Assembly (NCBI GenBank): GCA_017937485.1
Contig: JAGBDN010000086.1
Location: 27,272-91,271, forward strand
Reading direction: 5' to 3'
Length of the DNA stretch: 64,000 nucleotides
From: Thermoguttaceae bacterium
GTDB taxonomy: Bacteria; Planctomycetota; Planctomycetia; Pirellulales; Thermoguttaceae
The first letter of the stretch is position 1; every line of letters starts with the position of its first letter. The notes beneath the pieces were generated by a model. That model was not told the DNA's origin and did no database searches. It worked only from the letters and a program-made list of their open reading frames with translations. Below, piece after piece: positions 17,334 to 27,286 of the stretch. Both the position numbers and the translations under genes were made by a program.

Positions 17334-19798
17334 TCGGCGCTCCCGTTCGACTCGGCGTTTTGCGCGACCGGGCAGGCGGTCGAGTGCGAGACGCGGTCTC
17401 GAACTTCGGAACGTTTCGCGTCGTTGAAACGGTCGAGCGTCCCGACGAGATAGCCGGTGATGCGACGAACGCGTTCGAACGGAGCGTCCGGCGTTTCTTT
17501 GCGACCGCATTTCGGGCAAACGTCGCCGCTGATGACGCCGTTAAAACCGCAAACCGGGTCGGAGTCGATCGGATGGTTGATCGCGCCGTAACCGACGCCC
17601 GCTTTGCGCATCGCGTGAACGATTTTCTCGAACGCGTCCAAATTTTGCGTCGCGTCGCCGTCCAGCTCGACGTAGGTGATGTGCCCGGCGTTCGTCAGCG
17701 CGTGATACGGCGCTTCGAGTTGGATTTTTTGCCAACACGGAACGTGGAAGTGAACCGGAATGTGGAAGCTGTTCGTGTAGTAATCGCGGTCGGTAACGCC
17801 TTCGATCGAACCGAATTTTTTGCGGTCGATTTTGACGAAGCGGCCGGAAAGCCCTTCGGCCGGCGTCGCGAGGAGCGAGAAGTTCAGCTGTTTCGCTTGC
17901 GCGACGTCGTCGAGGTACTTGCGCATAAAGGCGACGATTTCAAGGCCGAGTTTTTGCGCTTCGGCGCTTTCGCCGTGGTGAACGCCGATCAGCGCTTTTA
18001 ACGTCTCCGCCAAGCCGATGAACCCAACGGATAGCGTCCCGTGTTTCAGGATTTCGCCGACTTCGTCTTCCGGGCCGAGGTTTTCACTGTCGAGCCAAAC
18101 GCCTTGTCCCATCAGGAAGGGGAAATTTTTCACCTTCTTTTGGCATTGGATGCGGAACCGCTCCAACAGTTGGTCGACCGCCAAATCGAGCTTCGCGGTC
18201 AGGTCGGCGTAAAACGCCTTCATATCGCCCTTCGAGTTCAACGCGATGCGCGGCAGGTTGATCGACGTGAAGCTCAGGTTGCCCCGCGAGTAGGTGATTT
18301 CGCGTTCCGGGTCGCAAATATTCCCGACGACGCGGGTGCGGCACCCCATATAGGCGATTTCCGTCTCCGGTTTGCCCGGTTTATAGTATTGCAGGTTGAA
18401 CGGCGCGTCTTGGAACGCGAAGTTCGGGAAGAGGCGTTTCGCGCTGACGCGGCAAGCCAACTTGAACAAATCGTAGTTCGGGTCGCCTTTTTCGGCGTTG
18501 ATTCCTTCCTTGACGCGGAAAATGTGAATCGGGAAGATCGGCGTTTCTCCGGCGCCGAGCCCCGCTTCTTGCGCGAGAAGAACGTTTTTAACGATCATAC
18601 GGCCTTCCGGCGAGACGTCCATCCCATAGTTGATCGACGAGAAGGGCGTTTGCGCTCCGGCGCGGCTGTGCATCGTGTTCAGGTTGTGAACGAGCGCTTC
18701 CATCGCTTGGAACGTCGCGCGGTCGGTTTCGCGGAGCGCCAAGTCGGCGGCTTGTTTTTGCAATTTGGCGAAACGTTCGGCGGTCAGCGCCGTCGTCGCG
18801 TCGGCGTTCCAAGCGTCGGCGAAACGGTCGGCGACCGCGGCGCTTTCGGCGGCGAAGAACGCGTCGCGCTCTTCGAGCTTCAACTCGACGCCGGAAGCGA
18901 AAATTTCGCGGTGCAACGCTTTCAAATCGTCGGCGACGGGCGCGCTCGAACCGGTCGAAAACGCGACGGCCTTGGCGAGATTATCGCGGTAAAGGCGACG
19001 GAACGTCTTGATAACGCCGGGCGCGAGACCGTAGTCGAAGTTGACGATCGATTGGCCGCCGTGTTGGTCGTTTTGGTTCGACTGAATCGCGATGCAGGCG
19101 AGCGCGGCGTAGGATTGCACGTCGTTCGGCTCGCGCAGGACGCCGTGGCCGGTGCCGAAACCGTTCTTGAAGAGGCGAATCAAGTCGATTTGGCAACACG
19201 TCGTCGTCATCGTGTAGAAGTCGAGGTCGTGAATGTGAATGTCGCCTTCGACGTGGGCGCGCGAGTGTTCCGGCTTCAGGACGAACTTGTGGAAGAACTC
19301 CTTGGCTCCCTCGGAACCGTATTTCAGCATTTGGCCCATCGCGGTGTCGCCGTTGACGTTGGCGTTTTCGCGCTTGACGTCGCTCGTTTTCGCGTCTTTG
19401 AAGGTGATGTCTTCGAAGGTGCGCATCAGGCGGGAACCGAGTTCGCGAACGCGGGTGCGCTCGGCGCGGTACGCCATATAGTTGCGAGCGGTGCGAACGT
19501 GCCCGTTTTCGATCAACACCGATTCGACGCAGTCTTGAACGTCTTCGACTTCGGGAGCGACGAATCCGGCGTCGACGACGCGCGCCGCGACTTTGGCGGT
19601 TAACGTTTCAACGTATTCGTTCGGTTGCGGCTGCCCGGTCGCGACGAACGCCTTTTGAATGGCGGCGCCGATCTTTTCCGGGGCGAAGCGCGCGCGGCGG
19701 CCGTCTCGTTTGACGATATATTCGATCGTTTCGATCGCCGTTTGAGGAGGATTTTTCAGTTTAATCATCGTTTGCGCAGTCTCGGAAATAACAGACAT
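17330..19798 (-). CDS. nrdD: Anaerobic ribonucleoside-triphosphate reductase
   Basis: About 822 residues. The start is uncertain: ATG 19798 is used, with ATG 19768 and TTG 19813 as alternatives, none with a good ribosome site. An N-terminal ATP-cone (VKRDGRRARFAPEKIGAAIQKAF) gives allosteric control. The core has the class III reductase signature regions. Near the C-terminus are the Zn site (CGFNGVISGDVCPKCGRKE, four Cys) and the glycyl-radical loop RITGYLVGT. It reduces NTPs to dNTPs without oxygen, and needs NrdG, encoded directly downstream. This implies an anaerobic or facultative host. Confidence 0.95.
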   Translation of the reverse strand: MSVISETAQTMIKLKNPPQTAIETIEYIVKRDGRRARFAPEKIGAAIQKAFVATGQPQPNEYVETLTAKVAARVVDAGFVAPEVEDVQDCVESVLIENGHVRTARNYMAYRAERTRVRELGSRLMRTFEDITFKDAKTSDVKRENANVNGDTAMGQMLKYGSEGAKEFFHKFVLKPEHSRAHVEGDIHIHDLDFYTMTTTCCQIDLIRLFKNGFGTGHGVLREPNDVQSYAALACIAIQSNQNDQHGGQSIVNFDYGLAPGVIKTFRRLYRDNLAKAVAFSTGSSAPVADDLKALHREIFASGVELKLEERDAFFAAESAAVADRFADAWNADATTALTAERFAKLQKQAADLALRETDRATFQAMEALVHNLNTMHSRAGAQTPFSSINYGMDVSPEGRMIVKNVLLAQEAGLGAGETPIFPIHIFRVKEGINAEKGDPNYDLFKLACRVSAKRLFPNFAFQDAPFNLQYYKPGKPETEIAYMGCRTRVVGNICDPEREITYSRGNLSFTSINLPRIALNSKGDMKAFYADLTAKLDLAVDQLLERFRIQCQKKVKNFPFLMGQGVWLDSENLGPEDEVGEILKHGTLSVGFIGLAETLKALIGVHHGESAEAQKLGLEIVAFMRKYLDDVAQAKQLNFSLLATPAEGLSGRFVKIDRKKFGSIEGVTDRDYYTNSFHIPVHFHVPCWQKIQLEAPYHALTNAGHITYVELDGDATQNLDAFEKIVHAMRKAGVGYGAINHPIDSDPVCGFNGVISGDVCPKCGRKETPDAPFERVRRITGYLVGTLDRFNDAKRSEVRDRVSHSTACPVAQNAESNGSAE

Positions 19799-19903
19799 TA
19801 TAGTTAACAACAAGCGTTTTTCTGGTTAATGCGTCAAAATCCTCGCTTTGTCGCGTGAAACAAAGCGAAACGCTAAATTCGAAGCGCGAACCGCCGACCG
19901 AGG

Positions 19904-20449
19904 TCAGCGTCGGGCCGATTTTTTCGCGTCTTCGAAGTCGAGGTACATCATACTGGCTTGAACGCCGCGATTGTTTTGATATTTGCCGCCGTCGTAGGGA
20001 ACGTAGTCGCCCTCGATGGTGTGATAGTAAATCTGGCAAATCTCGACGCCGGCGTAGACGCGAATCGGCTGGACGCAGTGGAGTTCCAAGGTCCAAAAGC
20101 CTTTAAATCCGACGTCGCCAAAACCGGCGGTGATGTGAATCGACAACCCGAGGCGACCGACCGACGAACGACCTTCCAACATCGGAACGAGCGTTTTCGT
20201 TTCGGTGTACTCGACCGTGCGGCCTAGGTAAACTTTGCCGGGTTCGAGGAGAAGGCCTTCTTCGGGAATAACGAGTTCGCGGTAAGCGTTCGGCGTTTTC
20301 ATATCGAGCGTCGGCCCGTCGTAGACGAGCAGTTCGTTATGAAGGCGCAGATTATAGCTATTCGGGTTCAAGCGCGAACGGTCGAACGGTTCGACGACGA
20401 TATTTCCATTCGCAATTTCTTTTTCAATTTCGAGTCCGGAGAGAATCAT
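19904..20449 (-). CDS. dcd: dCTP deaminase (Dcd/DUT family)
   Basis: 181 residues. The ATG at 20449 follows AAGGAA. RSSVGRLGLSIHITAGFGDVGFKGFWTLELHC carries the RSS nucleotide-binding motif and the catalytic Glu in TLEL. The NPNSYNLRL start is typical. It deaminates dCTP to dUTP on the route to dTTP; whether this member also hydrolyses dUTP cannot be told. It lies upstream of nrdD in the same direction, so both serve dNTP supply, though a gap of about 100 bp leaves co-transcription open. Confidence 0.92.
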   Translation of the reverse strand: MILSGLEIEKEIANGNIVVEPFDRSRLNPNSYNLRLHNELLVYDGPTLDMKTPNAYRELVIPEEGLLLEPGKVYLGRTVEYTETKTLVPMLEGRSSVGRLGLSIHITAGFGDVGFKGFWTLELHCVQPIRVYAGVEICQIYYHTIEGDYVPYDGGKYQNNRGVQASMMYLDFEDAKKSARR

Positions 20450-21103
20450 CGGCGTTCCTTCGCGGTCGAGGGTAAAGGAAAAATGTTAAACTTTTCCGGT
20501 TTTGTCGACCGAATCGCGGCGTTTTCTTCAACGTTTTCGTTAAGTTTTCGCGATTGTTCGCTTGCCGAGGTAAGCGAGACGAACCTGCGAAAACGCGTAA
20601 AATAAGACGACGATAACGATTAGGACGCGTTTTTGCTTTGCGTAAAATAAGCGTTTCGTGTAATCGTTATATAGCAAGTCGAATTTTCGGGACGCTTTAT
20701 TTAGCGTTCCTTTCCTTCAACCAAGCAAATTCTATCAAATATTATTTTCTTGTAAAGACTGTTTTTTCCGCTTTCATTGTGTTAAAATAGTGTTCGACGC
20801 GGCGCCGCGCGGCGTCGGAAGGAACGCTTTATCGCGGTAATTTCCGCGTTTACCGTCTAGCGTCTCGTTAGCGAATCCGTCGGGGAAAAAAATCAAAATT
20901 TTTTTACGACGGTTAAAAACGCCGTCCGGATATTTCGCTTGGGTTTTATGGCGGCGATAAAAATTACGTCGCGCTCCAAAAATTGATAATTGTTTCGGTA
21001 ATTTTAGGGAGAGCGTCGGCGTCGAGACGGCTAAGCGGGAAAACAAACGCGGCGTCTTGGGATAATTTAAGAATAAAAATAAATGGGGGGAGTCTTGTAG
21101 ATA
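20450..21103. other. Divergent intergenic gap, 654 bp
   Basis: No gene supported. The centre (20580-20800) is clearly AT-rich compared with the surroundings and probably contains the promoters of dcd (left) and the 21104 gene (right). TTAAAAT near 20780 is a possible -10, but no well-spaced -35 was found. Confidence 0.4.
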
Positions 21104-23656
21104 ATGACGACGCAAATTGGAAAAAGACGTTTCAATTTTTTCTTGGGGAGCGCGATTAGCGCGGCGCTCGGACTCGGCTGGAGCGGAGTAAACGCGACGG
21201 GAACGCTTGGCGAGCGGTTTGCCGGCGCGGCGGAGGCCGGCTCTAACGCCGTCGTCGCGACGGTTTCCTTCGATTCGGCGAGCGAAAACGGTGAAAATAG
21301 CGAGACTTTAACGCGGAAATCCGCCGCGCCGCTCGATTTGTCGCCCCTGCCGGTCGGCGAAGAAAAGGTCGCCGAGCCGATTCCGCACTTTCCGAACCGA
21401 ACCGCCGCGTTTGTTTGGCGCAACTGGAATCTTGCGACGCTCGAAGCGATGGCGCGAACGCTCGACACTACGCCGGAAAAGATTGCGCAAATTGCCGAAT
21501 TTCTCGGGTTGCCGCCGTACAAAGCGCCGACGTGGGAGCCCGATCGCGTCTACATTACGCTAACGCGACGGAATTGGTCGATTTTGCCTTACGAGCAGTT
21601 GCTGACGCTCCTCGATCTCGCGCCGACCGAGTACGCCGAAAAGCTCCGCGAAGACGATTTTCTTTGGGTTAAATTGGGACGTTTGAAGCCGGTTTGCGAA
21701 ACTTTGCGGTTTGAGGAGCCGAGCGAAGCCGACGTCGCCGCGATGCGCAAGATAGCCGCCGACGTTCGCCAAACGCTCGGGGACGAACTCGACGCGCCGG
21801 AAACGCCCCGTTTCGCGTTTCTCGACGAACTCGGAACGGTCGACGGTCGAGAAACGGCGAGCGAAAACGAACAAAACGCGCAAAATTTACAGAACGGACA
21901 AGACAAAGAAGCTCGGCAAAACGGCGAGGGCGTCGCGAAAAAGGAATCGCGGTTCGAAATTTGCTATTTGCACTCGTATTTCGCGGTCTTCGGCGACCCC
22001 CTTCTGCAAGACGACGCGAAACTTTGTCCGGACGGCCTCCTACAAAAGTTGAGCGAACGGGGAGTGAACGGCGTCTGGTTGCACGCGCTCCTGCGAGATT
22101 TGGCGCCGCCGACCGCCGAATTTCCGGAATTGGGCGCGAAATCGGACGTTCGTCGCGCGACTTTGCGCAATTTGGTGAAACGAGCGAAGAAATACGGGAT
22201 CGACGTTTACCTCTATATGAACGAACCGCGAGCGCTTCCGGCGCCGTTTTTCGAAAATCGTCCGCATATTCGCGGCGTCGCGCAAGAAAAATATTTCGCG
22301 ATGTGCGCGTCGGCGCCGGAGACGCGGCGTTGGCTCGTCGACTCGTTGGCGGCGGTCTTCGCGGACGTTCCGGGACTCGGCGGGATTTTTACGATCACCG
22401 GCTCCGAAAATTTGACGACGTGCGCGTCGCATATGCGGCAAGACGAGTGTCCGCGTTGCTCGAAGCGGGATTACGTCGACCTGATCGCCGACTTGAACGC
22501 CGCGATGGCCGAGGGCGTTTGGCGGTCGGCGCCGGACGCGAAGGTGATCGTTTGGGATTGGGGCTGGCGCGGACACGGGCTCGCGACCGATATTGTCGAG
22601 CGGCTGCCGAAGGGCGTTTGGCTGCAGTCGGTCAGCGAATGGGCGCTTCCGCTCGAACGGGGCGGCGTTCCGGTTTCGGTCGGCGAATATTCGATTTCGG
22701 CGGTCGGGCCGGGGCCGCGCGCGGTCGAACATTGGGCGGCGGCGAAGAAGGCCGGACTCAAAACGATCGCGAAGTGCCAGTTCAACGCGACTTGGGAAAT
22801 CGCGTCGATACCGACGATTCCGGCGCTCGACTTGGTCGTCCGACACGCGGCGAACCTTTCGCGCTCCGGCGTCGACGGGGTGATGGCCGGTTGGTCGCTC
22901 GGCGGGTTTCCGTCGATTAACTTGGAGGCGCTCCAAGAATTTAAAGACGAAACGACGACCGAAGAAGAGGTTCTCGACCGCTTGGCGACGCGCGTTTTCG
23001 GAGCGGAAGGAGCCGCGACCGGGCGCGCCGGCTGGACGAAAGTTAGTCGCGCCTTCGAAGAATTCCCGTATTCCGGAGCGGTCGTTTATACCGCGCCGAA
23101 CCAAATCGGCCCGGCGAATTTGCTCCGCTTGGAGTCGACCGGCTTTAAGGCGACGATGGTCGGGATTCCTTACGACGACGTCGCGTCTTGGACGGCGCCG
23201 TATCCGCCCCTTGTTTTCGCCGAACAAATGGAGAAGTGCGGGCGAGGATTCCGCGAAGGCGCCGCGCTTTTGGCCGAAGCGGCGAAGAACGCCCCGGCGG
23301 AACGTCGCGTCGAAGCGGAGCGGCAAGCGCGTTGCGCCGACGTCGCGGGCGTCGTCTATTTGAGTTGCGCCAACCAAGCGCGCTTCGTTTTGCTCCGCGA
23401 CGAACGAAACGTTCTGCGGAAGGCGGAAAACGCGGAAAATAGCGAAAACGCGGCGAGATTAACGGCGGTCGAAGCGGAAATGGCGGCGATCGTTCGCGAC
23501 GAAATCGAGTTGGCGAAAGCGTTGCGCCGCGCCGCGGCGTCGGATTCTTGCGTCGGTTTTGAGTCGACGAATCAATATTGGTTTGTTCCGAACGATTTGG
23601 TTGAGAAAATTATTTCCTGTCGTCAAATTCTCGACGAGTTGGAGAAAACGAAATAA
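21104..23656 (+). CDS. Secreted glycosidase-like TIM-barrel protein
   Basis: 850 residues. The ATG at 21104 lies 12 bases after GGGGGAG. An N-terminal hydrophobic segment (residues 13-30, FFLGSAISAALGLGW) acts as signal or anchor. Residues about 280-620 alternate beta-alpha elements in a barrel-like way: CYLHSYFAVFGDPL, GVNGVWLHALLRDL, YGIDVYLYMNEPRALP, GGIFTITGSENLTTCASH, KVIVWDWGWRGHG. A Cys-x2-Cys knuckle (CPRCSKRD) is inserted. The layout resembles GH20-like or uncharacterised carbohydrate-active enzymes, but I cannot assign a family. The C-terminal 200 residues are helical. Function inferred only. Confidence 0.65.
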   Translation: MTTQIGKRRFNFFLGSAISAALGLGWSGVNATGTLGERFAGAAEAGSNAVVATVSFDSASENGENSETLTRKSAAPLDLSPLPVGEEKVAEPIPHFPNRTAAFVWRNWNLATLEAMARTLDTTPEKIAQIAEFLGLPPYKAPTWEPDRVYITLTRRNWSILPYEQLLTLLDLAPTEYAEKLREDDFLWVKLGRLKPVCETLRFEEPSEADVAAMRKIAADVRQTLGDELDAPETPRFAFLDELGTVDGRETASENEQNAQNLQNGQDKEARQNGEGVAKKESRFEICYLHSYFAVFGDPLLQDDAKLCPDGLLQKLSERGVNGVWLHALLRDLAPPTAEFPELGAKSDVRRATLRNLVKRAKKYGIDVYLYMNEPRALPAPFFENRPHIRGVAQEKYFAMCASAPETRRWLVDSLAAVFADVPGLGGIFTITGSENLTTCASHMRQDECPRCSKRDYVDLIADLNAAMAEGVWRSAPDAKVIVWDWGWRGHGLATDIVERLPKGVWLQSVSEWALPLERGGVPVSVGEYSISAVGPGPRAVEHWAAAKKAGLKTIAKCQFNATWEIASIPTIPALDLVVRHAANLSRSGVDGVMAGWSLGGFPSINLEALQEFKDETTTEEEVLDRLATRVFGAEGAATGRAGWTKVSRAFEEFPYSGAVVYTAPNQIGPANLLRLESTGFKATMVGIPYDDVASWTAPYPPLVFAEQMEKCGRGFREGAALLAEAAKNAPAERRVEAERQARCADVAGVVYLSCANQARFVLLRDERNVLRKAENAENSENAARLTAVEAEMAAIVRDEIELAKALRRAAASDSCVGFESTNQYWFVPNDLVEKIISCRQILDELEKTK

Positions 23657-23813
23657 ACTTTTAACGGAAAAATTTTGTCGAGTAAACGTCGGCCCAAAAC
23701 GGCGAAGCGTCCGGTCGCGAAGACGAAGAAAGTCGCGACCGGGCGTTTCGACGAAACGAAAGCGCGGCGTTTGAAAGCGCGAGCGCCGAGGCAAGAGACG
23801 CTCGACAAGAAAT

Positions 23814-23866
23814 ACGACCGGGACGAAACGCCGCGTCAAAAACCGCGTTTCGTCCCGGTCGTTTAA
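23814..23866. terminator. Long perfect hairpin between convergent genes
   Basis: ACGACCGGGACGAAACG (23814-23830) and its exact complement (23846-23862) form a 17-bp stem with a 15-nt loop. It sits between the stops of the 21104 gene and glgC. T runs are short on both sides. Confidence 0.6.
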
Positions 23867-23902
23867 CCGCTTAGCTCGCGTTTAAGCGAACGCCGCCGAG
23901 CG

Positions 23903-25213
23903 TCAACCCTTTTTCTTCAGCGATTGCGCCAAGTGCCAATGATCCGGAAGGATCGCGCCCTTTTCGACGCAGATAACGCCGTCGCGAATCATCCCGAATT
24001 CGCGTTCCTTCGTGTTTTGAACGGCGTCCGGGTTGATAACGAAGACGTTCGAGCCGATTTGGCAGTTTTTGTCGACGATGGCGCCGTCGATGACCGTATG
24101 GTCGCCGATTCCCACCGGCGGACGACCGGCCGCGATTTCCGCCGCGTCTTCTTCGGGACTCGTAACGAAGTCTTGGCCCATAATGATGGAGTTGCGGATA
24201 ACGCAACCTTTGCCGATTTTGCAACGAATGCCGAGAATCGAATTTTCAATCACCGCGCCTTCGCCGATCAAGCAACCGTCGGCGATGTAACTGCAACGAA
24301 CCGTCGCGTTGTCAAAACGACTGGCCGGGAGGTAGCGAAGTTGCGTGTACGTCGGCGCTTGCGGAGTCGAAATTTCGAAAACCGGCGGGTTTTGCGCCAG
24401 CGCGAGGTTCGCTTCGTAGAAGGAGCGAATCGTCCCGATGTCTTCCCAATAACCGTCGAAGAGGTGAACGCAAACGCGTTTCGTGCGAATCGAGGCGGGG
24501 AACACTTCTTTCCCGAAGTCTTTGTAGTCGGTCTTTTCGAGCGCTTCGACGAGCGTGTCGCGGTTGAAAAGGTAAACGCCCATATTGGCGAGGTAGTCGC
24601 GCCCTTGCGGGTCGAGACCGCGTTCGCGAATGAAGTCTTCGCCGGTGAAGACGTGCGAAAGTTCTTCGTCCGTCTGCGGTTTTTCGAGGAAGCCGAGGAC
24701 GCGTCCCTCTTCGTCGATGCGCATAATGCCGAGTTCGCCGGCGCGATCTTTTTTGACCGGGACGGAGGCGATCGTAACGTCGGCGTTCGAACGTTCGTGC
24801 GTTTCGATCATCTTTTGGAAATCCATCCGGTAGAGTTGGTCGCCGGAGAGGATCAAGACGTAGTCGACGTCGCGTTGTTGGATGAAGTTGAAGTTTTGGC
24901 GAACCGCGTCGGCAGTCCCTTGGTACCAAGAGTCGCTGTCGTTCGTTTGTTGCGCCGCCAACATTTCGACAAAGCCGCCGCCGAAAGCGTCGAAGCGGTA
25001 GGTTTGCAGGTGTTGGTGCAAACTGACCGAGTTGAATTGCGTGATAACGTAAATTTTGTTAAGACCGCTGTTAATGCAGTTCGAGACCGGAATGTCGATC
25101 AAGCGATATTTGCCGGCGACCGGAACGGCCGGTTTCGCGCGCATTTTGGTCAACGGGTACAGGCGCGTGCCGCGTCCGCCGCCGAGAATCAGAACGATAA
25201 CGTTTTTCTTCAT
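23903..25213 (-). CDS. glgC: Glucose-1-phosphate adenylyltransferase
   Basis: 436 residues. The ATG at 25213 follows GAGGA. The N-terminal nucleotidyltransferase loop is ILGGGRGTRLYPLTKMRAKPAVP, and GKYRLIDIPVSNCINSG follows. A left-handed beta-helix at the C-terminus (GCVIRNSIIMGQDF, IGDHTVIDGAIVDKNCQIGSNV) is typical. It makes ADP-glucose from glucose-1-phosphate and ATP, the committed step of bacterial glycogen synthesis. No other glg genes are in the window. Confidence 0.95.
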   Translation of the reverse strand: MKKNVIVLILGGGRGTRLYPLTKMRAKPAVPVAGKYRLIDIPVSNCINSGLNKIYVITQFNSVSLHQHLQTYRFDAFGGGFVEMLAAQQTNDSDSWYQGTADAVRQNFNFIQQRDVDYVLILSGDQLYRMDFQKMIETHERSNADVTIASVPVKKDRAGELGIMRIDEEGRVLGFLEKPQTDEELSHVFTGEDFIRERGLDPQGRDYLANMGVYLFNRDTLVEALEKTDYKDFGKEVFPASIRTKRVCVHLFDGYWEDIGTIRSFYEANLALAQNPPVFEISTPQAPTYTQLRYLPASRFDNATVRCSYIADGCLIGEGAVIENSILGIRCKIGKGCVIRNSIIMGQDFVTSPEEDAAEIAAGRPPVGIGDHTVIDGAIVDKNCQIGSNVFVINPDAVQNTKEREFGMIRDGVICVEKGAILPDHWHLAQSLKKKG

Positions 25214-25301
25214 TGGTAACGAGTCCTCAATAGTTCGACGTCGAAAACGGAGCGAAACGCAAGGGAAAATTTCGCCGCGTCCGCCCGCTTCTTTCCTTAT
25301 T

Positions 25302-25330
25302 ATTATAAGCGATTTTTTTTCGTTTGGGAA
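25302..25330 (-). promoter_or_regulatory. Sigma-70-like promoter for glgC
   Basis: Minus strand: -35 TTCCCA (25325-25330), 17-bp spacer, -10 TATAAT (25302-25307), about 90 bp before the start codon. Confidence 0.6.
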
Positions 25331-25485
25331 TAACGTTCTTTTAATTTAACGCAATTTTCGCCGATTTTTCCTTTTTTTTGTCGTTCGTCGCCCGCGTCGC
25401 CGAAAAGAATCGCGTTCTTATCGGCGCGCGAGGAAAGTTGGAAAAATTGGCGAAATCGCGTTGTTTAGGGGAGGCGCGCCGCCGA

Positions 25486-26841
25486 TCAGTCGACCGTCGG
25501 GAGTTCGAAGCCTTTGCGCTGTTCGCGGGAAAGGAAGGAGGCCGCGACGTCGTCTCCTTCGATCGTTTCCGTTTCCGGATTCCAACGGATAACGCGTCCC
25601 AAGCGGGCGGCGATAGCGCAAAGGTGGCAAACGTTCATCGAATACGTGTGGCTGAACGCGTCCGACGACGGGAGCCCGCCTTCGCGAATGCAGCGGAAGA
25701 AGTTTTCCTTCGTCCACTCGAGCGGTTTATTGTGGTTTAACGCGACCAAATCGTCGTGCGAAATCTTGTCGAGGACGCCGTCTTCGATCGGTTTGCCGGT
25801 AAGGCGACCGCGGTTGACGTAAATGCGGCCTTCGGTTCCTTCGAAGAGAATCCCGTTCGAGTTCGGCTCGCTCTTGACGACCAACTCGAGTCCGTCGGCG
25901 AATTTCGTTTTGATTTCGAACGTCGTCGCGGTGTTGTAATGATTATCGACCGTCGGGCGCCCGAATTCGTCGAGCGGCGAGGCGTGTTCCGCGATTCGAC
26001 CGTCGATTTCGACCGGCCCGGCGCCGTGTTTGTCGCGACCGAGCGCCCAAAGCGCGCAGTCGATGTGATGGGCGCCCCAGTCGGTGAACTGGCCGCCGGA
26101 GTAATCGTACCAATATCGGAACGTGCCGCGCGCCCGCTCCCAGCGGAACTCGACTTCCGGCGCTTGGCCGAGGAACATATTCCAGTCGAAGCGGCTCGGA
26201 TCGGGAACCTCGGCGACCGGGAAGGGGCCGCGGTTCGGGCCTTGGTCGAGCGAAACGACGACGCGGTTAATTTTGCCGAGCAAACCTTTGCGGACGAGCG
26301 CCGCCGTTTTCATAAAGCGGTCGACGTCGCAACGTTGCTGGGTTCCGACGAGGAAGGTTTTGCCGGTTTTTTCGACCGCTTTGCGAATCAATTGGTTTTC
26401 GGCGATCGTCAGCGTCAACGGCTTTTGGCAGAAGACGTGTTTCCCGGCCAACAACGCCTCGACCGCGATTTTAACGTGCCAGTGATCCGGCGTCGCGATT
26501 CCGATAATTTCGATATCGTCGCGTTCGAGAACTCGGCGATAGTCTTGAACGACTTGCGCTTCGTTCGGCTTTTTCGTTATGTTGCCGTCGTGTTGGAACG
26601 ACTCGGCGTGTTCGCGGTCGACGTCGCAAAGAGCGACGACGTCCCCGAAATACGCCAACTCGCGAGCGTCGCCGCGTCCCATTCCGCCGCAACCGACGAA
26701 ACCGATTTTGAAACGTTCGTTCGGCGAGTCCGCGGCGTAAGTCTGCCAACGGGGGGCGAACGTGGAAAACATCGCGAGCGAAATCGCGCCCGCGCCTTGC
26801 GTTTTGAGGAAATCGCGGCGAGTAGAACGATGGAGCGACAT
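25486..26841 (-). CDS. Tat-exported Gfo/Idh/MocA oxidoreductase, copy A of a tandem pair
   Basis: 451 residues. The ATG at 26841 follows GAGG; the longer frame to 26937 has no ribosome site. STRRDFLKT (residues 6-14) is a twin-arginine signal ending near TYAADS. FKIGFVGCGGMGRGDA is the nucleotide-binding loop and FCQKPLTLT the family's EKP-equivalent (QKP). The C-terminal domain has YDYSGGQFTDWGAHHID, seen in members acting on sugar derivatives. Highly similar to the next gene along its whole length. Substrate unknown. Confidence 0.9.
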   Translation of the reverse strand: MSLHRSTRRDFLKTQGAGAISLAMFSTFAPRWQTYAADSPNERFKIGFVGCGGMGRGDARELAYFGDVVALCDVDREHAESFQHDGNITKKPNEAQVVQDYRRVLERDDIEIIGIATPDHWHVKIAVEALLAGKHVFCQKPLTLTIAENQLIRKAVEKTGKTFLVGTQQRCDVDRFMKTAALVRKGLLGKINRVVVSLDQGPNRGPFPVAEVPDPSRFDWNMFLGQAPEVEFRWERARGTFRYWYDYSGGQFTDWGAHHIDCALWALGRDKHGAGPVEIDGRIAEHASPLDEFGRPTVDNHYNTATTFEIKTKFADGLELVVKSEPNSNGILFEGTEGRIYVNRGRLTGKPIEDGVLDKISHDDLVALNHNKPLEWTKENFFRCIREGGLPSSDAFSHTYSMNVCHLCAIAARLGRVIRWNPETETIEGDDVAASFLSREQRKGFELPTVD

Positions 26842-26969
26842 AAGCAAACCTCGGCGGCGGTAAAATCGGCGAATGGAAGCAAATTTCAATAGGCGAAGAT
26901 AAACGGCCCGAAATTTAACGGCGCAAAACGCGCACAATTCCGGACGCGTTTATGGAACTGTTGAAACGT

Positions 26970-26998
26970 ATTATACAAGATTTTCGGGCGAATGGGAA
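26970..26998 (-). promoter_or_regulatory. Promoter of MocA copy A
   Basis: Minus strand: -35 TTCCCA (26993-26998), 17-bp spacer, -10 TATAAT (26970-26975). The block around the -10 (CGAAAATCTTGTATAATACG) is identical to that at 28781. Confidence 0.65.
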
Positions 26999-27123
26999 CG
27001 GCGCGACGCTCGATTTTTGCGATTTTTTCGATTTTTTTGTCGAACGACGCGGTGAAAAGCGATAAAATGGAACGGTTGCGCTGATTTTGACGGCGGCGCC
27101 GCTTTTTCAACGGTAAAACGCGC

Positions 27124-27171
27124 AAGAAAAGACGCGTCCGACTTCCCGGCAAGTCGGCGAGAAGTCGGACG
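27124..27171 (-). terminator. Terminator after MocA copy B
   Basis: GTCCGACTTC (27136-27145) and GAAGTCGGAC (27161-27170) pair perfectly. On the minus strand a T-rich tail follows. It lies about 115 bp beyond the copy-B stop. Confidence 0.7.
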
Positions 27172-27286
27172 GCGGCCAATTGGACGGCGCGCTCGGCGTT
27201 TTCGAGCTTCTTTAAGAACGCGGTTAACGCCGGGCGCCGTTTTTTGAGCGGCGACGCGGCGGCGACCGCGAATCTTGGGAAGCGTT

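Noticed and set aside
18041..19603. A 520-codon rightward open frame
   Set aside because: Antisense shadow of nrdD; Arg/Val/Asp-rich translation with no fold.
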